A DNA stretch of 13,698 nt. Origin: Bacteroidales bacterium M2 (GTDB taxonomy: Bacteria; Bacteroidota; Bacteroidia; Bacteroidales; Muribaculaceae). The stretch is from the NCBI GenBank assembly GCA_001689415.1, contig LUJM01000118.1:1-13698 (forward strand), given 5' to 3'. The notes beneath the pieces were generated by a model that had not been told where the DNA came from, made no database searches, and worked only from the letters and a program-made list of their open reading frames with translations. Below, piece after piece: positions 6,033 through 13,438 of this stretch; within the stretch, counting starts at the first letter, position 1, and each line of letters opens with the position of its first letter. A program made the position numbers and the translations under genes.

Positions 6033-8232
6033 GTACGATACGGTCGTTGAGTTCGGCGAGTTTTGCGTTGTTCCAGCGGTCAGTAGTGCCTACGAGGTAG
6101 CCTGTGATGCGCTGCAGTTTGTCGATTGCCTTGCTACCGCATACCGGGCATACTTCCAGGTTGCTTGTCGCGTCTTCATAGCCGCAGTCCATACAGCGGT
6201 TACGGTTGTGGTTAACCGAGCTGTAGCCGATGTTGTACTGGTCCATAAGGTCTACGATAGCTGCAATTGCTTCGGGGTTGTGTGTGGCATCTCCGTCAAT
6301 CTCTACATAGAAGATATGGCCGCCGCCGGTCAGTGCATGGTAGGGCGCTTCCACTTCTGCTTTATGTCTTGGTGAGCAGTGGTAATACACCGGCACATGG
6401 TTTGAGTTGGTGTAATATATTTTATCGGTAATACCGGGTATGATACCGTAAGACTTACGGTCTTTGGCGGTAAATTTACCCGAAAGGCCTTCGGCAGGCG
6501 TTGCAAGCACCGAGTAGTTGTGCTTGTACTGCTCGCAGAAGTCGTTGACACGGCTTCGCATGTGGCTGACGATTTTGATGCCGAGTGCCTGTGCCTCTTC
6601 GCTTTCGCCATGGTGTTTGCCGGTAAGTGCGATAAGGCATTCTGCAAGGCCGATAAAACCGATGCCGAGAGTGCCCTGATTGATAACGGATTCTATAGAG
6701 TCGTTGGCTTTGAGGTTTTCTCCGCCGATCCATAGCTTCGACATCAGCAGGGGAAATTGCTTGGCAAATGCTGTTTTCTGGAAGTTGAAGCGGTCGTCGA
6801 GCTGTCGCGCTGTAATCTCGAGGATGTCGTCGAGTTTGTGGAAGAATGTGTCGATACGTTCCTGTCGGTCCTGAATGGCCATGCATTCAATACCGAGGCG
6901 CGGCAGGTTGATAGTCGAGAATGACAGGTTGCCTCGGCCTATTGATGTTTTTTCACCGTAGCGATTTTCAAATACCCTTGTGCGGCAGCCCATAGTGGCA
7001 ACCTCGTACATGTATCGTTTCGGGTCGTCGGCACGCCATTTTTCGTGTTGGTTGAATGTGGCGTCGAGGTTTACGAAATTGGGGAAGAATCGGCGGGCTG
7101 TTACCTTGCAGGCGAGTTTGTATAGGTCGTAGTTGCGGTCTTCGGGCAGATAGCTTACGCCGCGTTTTTTCTTCCATATCTGTATCGGGAAGATTGCGGT
7201 GGCGCCATTGCCGACGCCCTCATATGTAGAGTTGAGGAGCTCGCGGATAATGCATCGTCCTTCGGCTGAGGTGTCTGTTCCGTAGTTGATTGAGCTGAAT
7301 ACTACCTGGTTGCCGCCTCGGCTATGGATAGTGTTCATGTTGTGGATAAAGGCTTCCATGGCCTGGTGTACTCGGCTGACGGTACGGTTCACGGCATGTT
7401 GTATCAGGCGCTCATCGCCTTCGAGCCCTTCGAGGCTGCGCGATATATAATCGTTGAAGACCGCATTTCGAAGTGCGAGAAGTTCGTGACCTGTGAGTTT
7501 TTCGAGGTTTTCAACTTCTTCGATATACGATGACCGCACAAACGGTGCAAGATAGAAATCAAATGCCGGTATGGCCTGGCCTCCGTGCATTTCGTTCTGG
7601 GCTGTCTCGAGCGATATGCAGGCAATGATGCTTGCTGTCTCGATGCGTTTGGCCGGGCGCGATTCGCCATGTCCGGCTACGAAGCCGCGCTCAAGTATGT
7701 TGTCGAGCGGGTGCTGCACGCAGGTAAGACTCTTGGTGGGGTAGTAATCTTTGTCGTGTATATGGAGGTAGTTGTGACGTACTGCTTCGCGAACTTCGGC
7801 GGTGAGCAGATAGTCATCGACAAAGGGCTTTGTGGTTTCGCTTGCGAACTTCATCATCATACCGGCTGGTGAGTCGGTATTCATATTGGCGTTCTCGCGT
7901 GTGATGTCGTTGTTCTTTGCTTCAATGATTTCATGGAAGATGTCGCGGGTCTTGGCTTTGCGGGCGATGCTGCGCTGGTCGCGGTAGGCGATATATCGCT
8001 TGGCTACTTCCTTGCGCGGGCTGTTCATCAGCTCGAGTTCAACCATGTCCTGGATTTCTTCGACAGTCATACGCTCGGTGCCGTGTGCCCCTATGCGGTC
8101 CGATATTTTTTGAATAAGCGGTTCGTCCTCGCCAAGCTCGGTGGTGAGCATGGCTTTGCGGATTGCGGCTTTGATTTTTTCTTCGTTGTAGCCGACTATT
8201 CGGCCATCGCGTTTAACGACTGTCTGTATCAT
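6025..8232 (-). CDS. nrdD: Anaerobic (class III) ribonucleoside-triphosphate reductase
   Basis: A 735-residue, oxygen-sensitive enzyme that reduces ribonucleoside triphosphates to deoxy forms for DNA synthesis. An N-terminal ATP-cone (about 3-95: VKRDGRIVGYNEEKIKAAIRKA) should give allosteric on/off control by ATP and dATP. The catalytic barrel follows, with LTCVQHPLDN and ATMGCRTRV as candidate active-site cysteine regions. The C-terminus has a zinc ribbon (C680-x2-C683 and C695-x2-C698) and the glycyl-radical motif RITG711YL. All key parts are present and full-length. It is the first gene of the nrdDG operon, with its own consensus promoter. Enzymes of this class are formate- or thioredoxin-dependent; I cannot tell which from sequence alone. 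Confidence 0.98.
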   Translation of the reverse strand: MIQTVVKRDGRIVGYNEEKIKAAIRKAMLTTELGEDEPLIQKISDRIGAHGTERMTVEEIQDMVELELMNSPRKEVAKRYIAYRDQRSIARKAKTRDIFHEIIEAKNNDITRENANMNTDSPAGMMMKFASETTKPFVDDYLLTAEVREAVRHNYLHIHDKDYYPTKSLTCVQHPLDNILERGFVAGHGESRPAKRIETASIIACISLETAQNEMHGGQAIPAFDFYLAPFVRSSYIEEVENLEKLTGHELLALRNAVFNDYISRSLEGLEGDERLIQHAVNRTVSRVHQAMEAFIHNMNTIHSRGGNQVVFSSINYGTDTSAEGRCIIRELLNSTYEGVGNGATAIFPIQIWKKKRGVSYLPEDRNYDLYKLACKVTARRFFPNFVNLDATFNQHEKWRADDPKRYMYEVATMGCRTRVFENRYGEKTSIGRGNLSFSTINLPRLGIECMAIQDRQERIDTFFHKLDDILEITARQLDDRFNFQKTAFAKQFPLLMSKLWIGGENLKANDSIESVINQGTLGIGFIGLAECLIALTGKHHGESEEAQALGIKIVSHMRSRVNDFCEQYKHNYSVLATPAEGLSGKFTAKDRKSYGIIPGITDKIYYTNSNHVPVYYHCSPRHKAEVEAPYHALTGGGHIFYVEIDGDATHNPEAIAAIVDLMDQYNIGYSSVNHNRNRCMDCGYEDATSNLEVCPVCGSKAIDKLQRITGYLVGTTDRWNNAKLAELNDRIVHE

Positions 8233-8267
8233 TGGTGATTGAGTTTTTTCGTATGTTTTTCGGCTTG

Positions 8268-8299
8268 CAAAACTAATACAAATATCTCAATCCGGCAAG
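8268..8299 (-). promoter_or_regulatory. nrdDG promoter (CTTG-N20-TAGTTTTG)
   Basis: The minus strand reads CTTG (8299-8296), 20 bases, then TAGTTTTG (8275-8268). The -7 element is an exact TAnnTTTG match and the -33 has one mismatch. It lies 35 bp before the nrdD ATG. Confidence 0.7.
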
Positions 8300-8334
8300 T
8301 TTTTGAGGCCTAAAGCGTGGATAAAATTTTTGAA

Positions 8335-8410
8335 TTGGAAAACTTTTCGAGTCTGTGAAAAATATAGTTGTTTGATTATTAGTGTTTTGTAAAAATTTTT
8401 GGAAAACTTT
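8335..8410. repeat. 12-bp direct repeat between rnfA and nrdD
   Basis: TTGGAAAACTTT occurs at 8335-8346 and again at 8399-8410, 64 bp apart, both after an A/T run. Both copies lie upstream of the nrdD promoter and downstream of the rnf operon. They may be regulator sites or AT-rich coincidence. No rnf terminator hairpin is evident in 8300-8453. Confidence 0.35.
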
Positions 8411-8453
8411 GGTCAGATTTGCGAATTTTTAGTTATATTTATGGTGTGCGCGG

Positions 8454-9032
8454 CTAAAATTTAATTCCGGCAAATCCCATAAATGCCATTGCGAGAATTC
8501 CTGCCGTAATCAGTGCTACAGGAACACCCCTCATCGGCTGTGGCACATCGGTAATTGAGAGCTGTGTGCGTATGCCGGCCATTATCATGAGTGCGAGGGC
8601 AAATCCAAGTGCTGTTGCCACTGCATATACTATCGAATATACAAAATCATAGTCTTTCTGTGCAATGATGATAGCCACGCCGAGAACTGCGCAGTTTGTG
8701 GTAATCAATGGCAGAAAAACACCAAGGGCGGCATAAAGCCCCGGAGATGTTTTTTTCATTATAATCTCGAGCATCTGCACCAGTACTGCGATTACGAGTA
8801 TAAAAGCTATTGTCTGTACATATGCAAGCCCGAGAGGCAATAGCACGTAATGCTGCAAGAGCCAGGTTACGGCGCTTGATACAGCCATTACAAACGTTAC
8901 CGCCGCGCCCATGCCTAAGGCCGACGACAAATTCTTGGACACGCCGATAAACGGGCATATTCCTAAAAATTGGGCGAAAACTATGTTGTTGACAAGTATT
9001 GCCGAGAATATTATTGCGAGATATTCGAGCAT
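8454..9032 (-). CDS. rnfA: Rnf complex membrane subunit RnfA
   Basis: A 192-residue inner-membrane protein with six predicted membrane helices, homologous to RnfE and NqrE. Rnf couples electron transfer between ferredoxin and NAD+ to Na+ or H+ transport. The conserved half-membrane motifs are present: NNIVFAQFLGICPFIG (C26) and ITTNCAVLG (C114). These cysteines are the expected ligands of the intramembrane iron-sulfur centre shared with RnfE. Length matches the family (about 190-195). The ATG shares one base with the rnfE stop (TGATG), indicating coupled translation. It is the last gene of the operon. Confidence 0.97.
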   Translation of the reverse strand: MLEYLAIIFSAILVNNIVFAQFLGICPFIGVSKNLSSALGMGAAVTFVMAVSSAVTWLLQHYVLLPLGLAYVQTIAFILVIAVLVQMLEIIMKKTSPGLYAALGVFLPLITTNCAVLGVAIIIAQKDYDFVYSIVYAVATALGFALALMIMAGIRTQLSITDVPQPMRGVPVALITAGILAMAFMGFAGIKF

Positions 9033-9631
9033 CAGCTGTTGGTGATTCGGTTAAACAATGCGATTAATAAACCCAATACAATGAAGGCTCCTGGTGCAAG
9101 GATAAAAAGCAGGGCGGCATAAGAGGAGTCGTAGACTTGAAAATCAAATACGGATCCGGCTCCTAACAATTCACGTACAAGCCCGATAAGTGTCAAGGCG
9201 ATAGTAAATCCGGCTCCGGTGCCAAGACCGTCGCATATTGATAGCCATATACTGTTTTTTGATGCGAATGCTTCGGCTCTGCCCAATAGTATGCAGTTCA
9301 CTACAATCAAGGGTATGAAAATGCCAAGGTTAGAGTATAGCCCCGGAGTCCATGCCTGCATCACCATTTGGAGTATTGTCACAAATGATGCGATAACGAC
9401 GATGAATGCCGGAATACGCACCATTGCAGGTACAAGGTTCTTGATCGACGATATTGCCGCGTTGGAGCAGGTGAGTACCGCCATTGTGGCGAGGCCCATC
9501 GACATGCCTGTCAATGCCGATGATGTTGTGCCCAGGGTGGGGCACATTCCTAATAATAACACAAATGTTGGGTTGCGTTTGATTATTCCGTCGAGTAGTA
9601 CTTTACTTGCTGTCATGGCTGTAATTTTCAT
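9032..9631 (-). CDS. rnfE: Rnf complex membrane subunit RnfE
   Basis: A 199-residue multi-pass inner-membrane subunit, paralogous to RnfA. It carries NPTFVLLLGMCPTLGTTSSA (C30) and LIVVNCILLGRAEAFA (C113), the second pair of ligands for the cluster shared with RnfA, plus APGAFIVLGLLIA in the last helix. Two starts are possible. The Met at 9631 overlaps rnfG by 29 nt and follows an AGAGG. The Met at 9616 overlaps by 14 nt and places the first cysteine at 25, as I remember for E. coli RsxE. I list the longer form; the shorter is quite possible. The stop is shared with the rnfA start. Confidence 0.95.
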   Translation of the reverse strand: MKITAMTASKVLLDGIIKRNPTFVLLLGMCPTLGTTSSALTGMSMGLATMAVLTCSNAAISSIKNLVPAMVRIPAFIVVIASFVTILQMVMQAWTPGLYSNLGIFIPLIVVNCILLGRAEAFASKNSIWLSICDGLGTGAGFTIALTLIGLVRELLGAGSVFDFQVYDSSYAALLFILAPGAFIVLGLLIALFNRITNS

Positions 9632-10142
9632 ATGCCTCTCGGGCTCGGTTTATAGCGTCGGTAAAAGCTCTCGAAGTTATTGTTGCGCCGGTTATGGCAT
9701 CCACATCACCACCGTCGGCCTTGACTGCGATTGTGGCTGTAGTGCCTATTACATTGTCGTTTTGAAACCATTCGCCCATTTTTGCCCCGAGTCCTGCAGT
9801 TTCGGCATGGTTTAATACACGGTAGCCGTAAAGAGCCCCTTCGGAGTCAAATCCGGCCATTATGTCGATTCGTCCGCTGAAACCGTTGTCGGAGTATGTC
9901 TCAACCGCAATTCCAATGGTGTTGCCGTTCAGACTTGCCTCATATAGTTTAAGGCTACGGTACTCTATGTCTTCGAGGTTGTCGAATTCAGGCAATACTG
10001 CGGCGATTGCTTCACGCCGCGAAGCCTCGCGGGCTTTGGCTATCGGTTCAGTAGTAAAATAGTTTACAGCGCCGAGTGCAAGCCCGGCCACAACTGTGAG
10101 CCCGGTGAGCGAAAGCAGCATGTTGCGAAGTGATGATTTCAT
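9603..10142 (-). CDS. rnfG: Rnf complex flavoprotein subunit RnfG
   Basis: A 179-residue subunit with one N-terminal membrane anchor (about 8-28) and a periplasmic FMN-binding domain. The domain shows HAETAGLGAKM (112-122) and the flavinylation motif D148-AITGAT154-ITS; T154 is the residue expected to carry FMN attached by the ApbE transferase (not in this window). It receives electrons from RnfD across the membrane. The start at 10142 gives a 4-nt ATGA overlap with the rnfD stop. A much longer in-frame extension upstream exists but runs through rnfD in another frame and is Arg/His/Cys-rich without family similarity, so I reject it. Confidence 0.96.
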   Translation of the reverse strand: MKSSLRNMLLSLTGLTVVAGLALGAVNYFTTEPIAKAREASRREAIAAVLPEFDNLEDIEYRSLKLYEASLNGNTIGIAVETYSDNGFSGRIDIMAGFDSEGALYGYRVLNHAETAGLGAKMGEWFQNDNVIGTTATIAVKADGGDVDAITGATITSRAFTDAINRAREAYENYSHDSK

Positions 10143-11089
10143 ACGGCAAGCTCCTTTCTGCGTGTCGAAAAACGCTTCGGTTTCATATATTGGTTGATAA
10201 GCGGCGTGAATCCATTCATAATCAGTATGGCAAATGACATGCCTTCGGGATAAATGCCCCAACGACGTATCACTGCCGTGATAATGCCTATCGCAAGGCC
10301 GTATACAATCATACCTTTTGTAGTTACCGGCGATGACACGTAATCGGTAGCCATGAAGATTGCCCCAAGCAGAAGACCGCCACTCAGTATATCGGCTACC
10401 GGTGGCCAGCCACAGCATATATCGACCAGTGCGAGACCGGCTACGACACATACAGGGATGTGCCATTTGATTACCTTGGTTATCAGAAGGTACACAAACC
10501 CGATAATCAGAGCTATGGCACTCACTTCGCCCATTGAACCTCCGATATCTCCGCGCAACATACGGGTCATGTCGAGCGTCGCCGGGTCTAATTGCCCTAA
10601 TTTTTCCAATCCGAGTATTGTTGGTCCTGTGATACCGTCGGTGTCAAACGGGACCGGCCACGAGGTCATGGCCACAGGGAAGGATATTAGCAAAAATACG
10701 CGTCCTACCAATGCCGGATTGAATATGTTGCATCCTAATCCGCCAAAAGCCATTTTTGCAATGCCGATAGCGACTATAGCACCCGAAACGACCATCCATA
10801 ACGGAAGATTCGACGGCAGGTTGAGGGCAAGTAGCACGCCGGTCAGAATCGCAGAGCCGTCAAACACTGTTGTTGGCCTTCCGAGCATAAAGCGGGTGAT
10901 TGCCCACTCGGTTGCAACACATGCTGCAACTGATGTTGCAAGCACGCCTACAGCCGGGAATCCAAAGAAATATATCGCACAACATATCGCCGGGAGCAAT
11001 GCTATAAGCACATGATACATCGCTCCGGTCGTGGTTCGCCCGGAGTGTACGTGCGGTGCCGATTCAAATATGAGCTTGGCTTGGTTCAT
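10139..11089 (-). CDS. rnfD: Rnf complex membrane flavoprotein subunit RnfD
   Basis: A 316-residue inner-membrane protein of the NqrB/RnfD family with about ten hydrophobic segments and the early SAPHVHSGRTTTGAMYHVLIALLP typical of RnfD. FNPALVGRVF (123-132) is conserved. The site expected to carry covalent FMN reads D151-GITGPT157-IL. The usual motif is S/T-G-A-T, so here Ala is replaced by Pro while the acceptor Thr is kept. GGLLLGAIFMATDYVSSPVT is the typical late motif. The start at 11089 overlaps the rnfC stop by 4 nt (ATGA); an upstream Met at 11176 would extend into rnfC and adds basic residues with no family match. It overlaps rnfG by 4 nt. Confidence 0.96.
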   Translation of the reverse strand: MNQAKLIFESAPHVHSGRTTTGAMYHVLIALLPAICCAIYFFGFPAVGVLATSVAACVATEWAITRFMLGRPTTVFDGSAILTGVLLALNLPSNLPLWMVVSGAIVAIGIAKMAFGGLGCNIFNPALVGRVFLLISFPVAMTSWPVPFDTDGITGPTILGLEKLGQLDPATLDMTRMLRGDIGGSMGEVSAIALIIGFVYLLITKVIKWHIPVCVVAGLALVDICCGWPPVADILSGGLLLGAIFMATDYVSSPVTTKGMIVYGLAIGIITAVIRRWGIYPEGMSFAILIMNGFTPLINQYMKPKRFSTRRKELAV

Positions 11090-12408
11090 GATAGTTTTTT
11101 GATTCGTTTTTTTGCGATACTGATGTATTCGAGTATTGGCCTTGATGACGGACACGACCAGCTGCACGAGCCACATTCAATGCAATCGGCAACGCCTGCT
11201 GCGCGAGCTTCGTCCCACATGCGCAGTCTGCCGTATGTCGAAATCAAATAAGGCTCGAGCCCCATGGGGCAGGCTTCTATGCATGCTCCGCAGCGTACAC
11301 AAGCCATTGCCGGACGCTTCGCCTTGTCCTCCAGTACCACCATACCCGACATGCCTTTTACTATTGGGGCTTCAAGAGTCACTGCCGACCTGCCCATCAT
11401 CGGTCCGCCAATTACCACGCGCGATCTGGCGGGAAGCGTTGCCGGAATGGCGGACAGTCGCGTGCCTATGGCTGCAATGTAATTGCGCCGTTCGGTTTCC
11501 GGTATATTGCCGCTTACTGTAATAAGCCTTTCGATAAGAGGTTGGCCACAAGCCACAGCCTGCCATATGGCAAATGCAGTTGCCACGTTATTAACGGTGA
11601 CTCCTACTGCAAGGGGTAATTCGCCTGAAGGGATACGACGGCCTGTAACAGCTTCTATAAGTTGTTTTTCGCCGCCTTGCGGATACTTTGTCTTTACGAC
11701 TTGCAAAGATATGTTTGTGTTTGAACCGAGGTTTGCCCTTATGGCGGCTATTGCTTCGGGCTTGTTATCCTCAATAGCGATGACGGCTCGGGCTATACCT
11801 CCGGCTTTGAGCATCAGCTCGGCTCCTGCAATGACCTGCGAGGGATAGTTTGTCATAAGTACATCGTCGGCCATGAGGTATGGCTCGCATTCGCAACCGT
11901 TTATAATCAATACTTCTGGCCTTTCTCCTTCTTTGATTGTAAGTTTTACGTGCGATGGAAAAGTGGCGCCGCCAAGACCTACGATACCGGCTTCGATAAT
12001 AGATTTACGAATGTCTTCTGCACCGGCCGATGCACAGGTTTCTGTTTTATTGGATAGAGCTTGCCAATATTCTGAGCGTGATGTGGAATCTGCAAGATGC
12101 TCTTGTTCGGTCGACTCGATTACTATGGCTGTCGAAGGTCTGCCGTCGGGCATGACTACAGCTTCTATTGCCTTCACAGTACCGGTAATTGGTGAGTGTA
12201 TACCGGCCGAGACAAATGACGCATTCTTTGCAATTATTTGTCCCCGGTCTACGTGCTCGCCTCGGCTTACAACAGCTTGTGCAGGTGCTCCCTTGTGTTG
12301 CAAGAGCGGCACATAGGCAATTCTCGGCAGTGGAAGTAATTCTATCTCCCGGCTTGCTGTCTTGTTCGGATCGGGGTGTACGCCTCCTATTCTAAATGTT
12401 TTTGTCAT
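11086..12408 (-). CDS. rnfC: Rnf complex NADH-binding subunit RnfC
   Basis: A 440-residue cytoplasmic subunit that exchanges electrons with NAD(H). It opens with FRIGGVHP, then a barrel-sandwich segment (HSPITGTV, 71-78). The nucleotide/FMN-binding loop GLGGATFPSHVK lies at 144-155 and NGCECEPYL at 170-178. Two [4Fe-4S] motifs follow: C370-x2-C373-x2-C376-x3-C380-P and C409-x2-C412-x2-C415-x3-C419-P. The compact length, ending soon after the second cluster, resembles clostridial and Bacteroidetes forms rather than the long repeat-tailed RnfC of enterobacteria. It begins 12 nt after the rnfB stop and overlaps rnfD by 4 nt. Confidence 0.98.
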   Translation of the reverse strand: MTKTFRIGGVHPDPNKTASREIELLPLPRIAYVPLLQHKGAPAQAVVSRGEHVDRGQIIAKNASFVSAGIHSPITGTVKAIEAVVMPDGRPSTAIVIESTEQEHLADSTSRSEYWQALSNKTETCASAGAEDIRKSIIEAGIVGLGGATFPSHVKLTIKEGERPEVLIINGCECEPYLMADDVLMTNYPSQVIAGAELMLKAGGIARAVIAIEDNKPEAIAAIRANLGSNTNISLQVVKTKYPQGGEKQLIEAVTGRRIPSGELPLAVGVTVNNVATAFAIWQAVACGQPLIERLITVSGNIPETERRNYIAAIGTRLSAIPATLPARSRVVIGGPMMGRSAVTLEAPIVKGMSGMVVLEDKAKRPAMACVRCGACIEACPMGLEPYLISTYGRLRMWDEARAAGVADCIECGSCSWSCPSSRPILEYISIAKKRIKKLS

Positions 12409-12420
12409 AGCTGCCGATGT

Positions 12421-13248
12421 TTAGTTTTTTGCAATTGGTGTAAAGCTTGCCTGAATTGCAGAGGTAGGGCATACCTGCAGGCACTTGCCACAAGTCTTGC
12501 ACTTATCCGGAGAAATATATGCAAGATTCTCCGTGACATCGATTGCATCAAACGGACATGTCGATTTGCATTTGCCACAACCGATGCATGCATTCGCGCA
12601 TGATTTGCGGGCAATGGCACCTCGGTCGTGGCTCGAACATGCAATCCATACACGACGCGCACGCTTTCCTTCGGGTCTTAATTCGATAAGATTGCGCGGA
12701 CACTCGGCAACGCATGCCCCACATGCTGTGCACTTTTCAGGGTCGATTACCGGTAAGGCGGTTTCATTGTCGATATATATAGCCCCGAATGAGCATACCT
12801 CTGTGCAGTCGCCACAACCGAGGCATCCGAATGAGCAGCCACGAGTGCCGACTGCAACAGAGTCCATGATTTTGCACGACTTGACGCCGTCGTATTCAAA
12901 TAGAACTTCGCGAGCCTTGCAGTTGCCGTTACACTTCAGTACGGCAATATTGCGTTCGTGTACGTCTGCTTCTACGCCGAGAATCTCGGCAATCCTACCC
13001 ATTCCGTCAGCACCGGAGACAGGGCAATACAGGCCGTTGAGACTGCCTTTTGAAACAGAAGCCCCGGCGAAATCGCGGCAGCCATTGTAGCCGCATCCGC
13101 CGCAGTTTGCACCGGGAAGAAGCGCGACTATCTGCTCGATGCGCGGGTCTTCATCTACTCGAAATTTTTGCGAGGTAACATACAATACCACAGCACCCAA
13201 AAGGCCGAGTATTCCAAGAAGCAATAGTGTCAAGAGAATAAGTTGCAT
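12421..13248 (-). CDS. rnfB: Rnf complex ferredoxin-type subunit RnfB
   Basis: A 275-residue subunit thought to accept electrons from ferredoxin. Residues 1-24 form a membrane anchor. An N-terminal cluster site has C49, C52, C57 and C75 (GANCGGCGYNGC). Four ferredoxin-type [4Fe-4S] motifs follow, starting at C142, C173, C221 and C250, and extra cysteines at C106, C110, C125 and C138 could hold one more. This is the long form, unlike the two-ferredoxin-motif RsxB of E. coli. The first ferredoxin motif ends in C-S instead of the usual C-P. An in-frame TGA nine bases upstream fixes the start. It is the first rnf gene here, with an insertion sequence close upstream. Confidence 0.97.
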   Translation of the reverse strand: MQLILLTLLLLGILGLLGAVVLYVTSQKFRVDEDPRIEQIVALLPGANCGGCGYNGCRDFAGASVSKGSLNGLYCPVSGADGMGRIAEILGVEADVHERNIAVLKCNGNCKAREVLFEYDGVKSCKIMDSVAVGTRGCSFGCLGCGDCTEVCSFGAIYIDNETALPVIDPEKCTACGACVAECPRNLIELRPEGKRARRVWIACSSHDRGAIARKSCANACIGCGKCKSTCPFDAIDVTENLAYISPDKCKTCGKCLQVCPTSAIQASFTPIAKN

Positions 13249-13254
13249 AATGCC

Positions 13255-13326
13255 TCAGTTTAAAATATCGACAATTGTCCAAACCGGTTTCTGCCGTTTG
13301 CAGAATAAGTGGACTAATATCATTAG
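13255..13326 (-). pseudogene. Possible 3' remnant of a gene upstream of rnfB, cut by the insertion sequence
   Basis: Reading toward rnfB, one frame stays open from the insertion-sequence edge (a TAG sits at about 13336) to a TGA at 13257-13255, six bases before the rnfB ATG. Its last residues are LFCKRQKPVWTIVDILN. That tight spacing resembles the other junctions of this operon. In Bacteroides the gene before rnfB is usually an RseC-family (SoxR-reducing) protein, so this could be its tail; the similarity is too short to prove it. Confidence 0.35.
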
Positions 13327-13334
13327 TGTCCACT
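13308..13334. repeat. Near-palindrome at the insertion-sequence edge
   Basis: AGTGGAC (13308-13314) pairs with GTCCACT (13328-13334). Inside them TAAT pairs with ATTA around a 3-base centre, with two unpaired bases. The right part also forms TTAGTG-TC-CACTAA. The element's terminal inverted repeat probably starts in the right arm near 13326-13328. Only one end is visible, so the exact border is not certain. Confidence 0.45.
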
Positions 13335-13387
13335 AAAAAACCATAAGAGTTCTTTGAAATTATTGAAATTCAATTTGTTATAAGCGA

Positions 13388-13419
13388 TTTGGGAGCGAAC
13401 GGATTTCAAATTACATTTG
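13388..13419 (+). promoter_or_regulatory. Transposase promoter (TTTG-N20-TACATTTG)
   Basis: TTTG (13388-13391), 20 bases, then TACATTTG (13412-13419), a perfect phylum consensus pair 20 bp before the transposase ATG. It points away from rnfB and so would not drive rnf. Confidence 0.75.
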
Positions 13420-13438
13420 CGGTCATAATCAGACCGTT

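Noticed and set aside
9219..9815. A 198-codon plus-strand frame, and similar long plus-strand frames across nrdD and rnf
   Set aside because: They are antisense to well-identified genes and show no recognisable protein features.
9603..10466. A 287-codon version of rnfG
   Set aside because: The extra 108 residues overlap rnfD in another frame and are rich in Arg, His and Cys; the Met at 10142 with an ATGA overlap is the family start.
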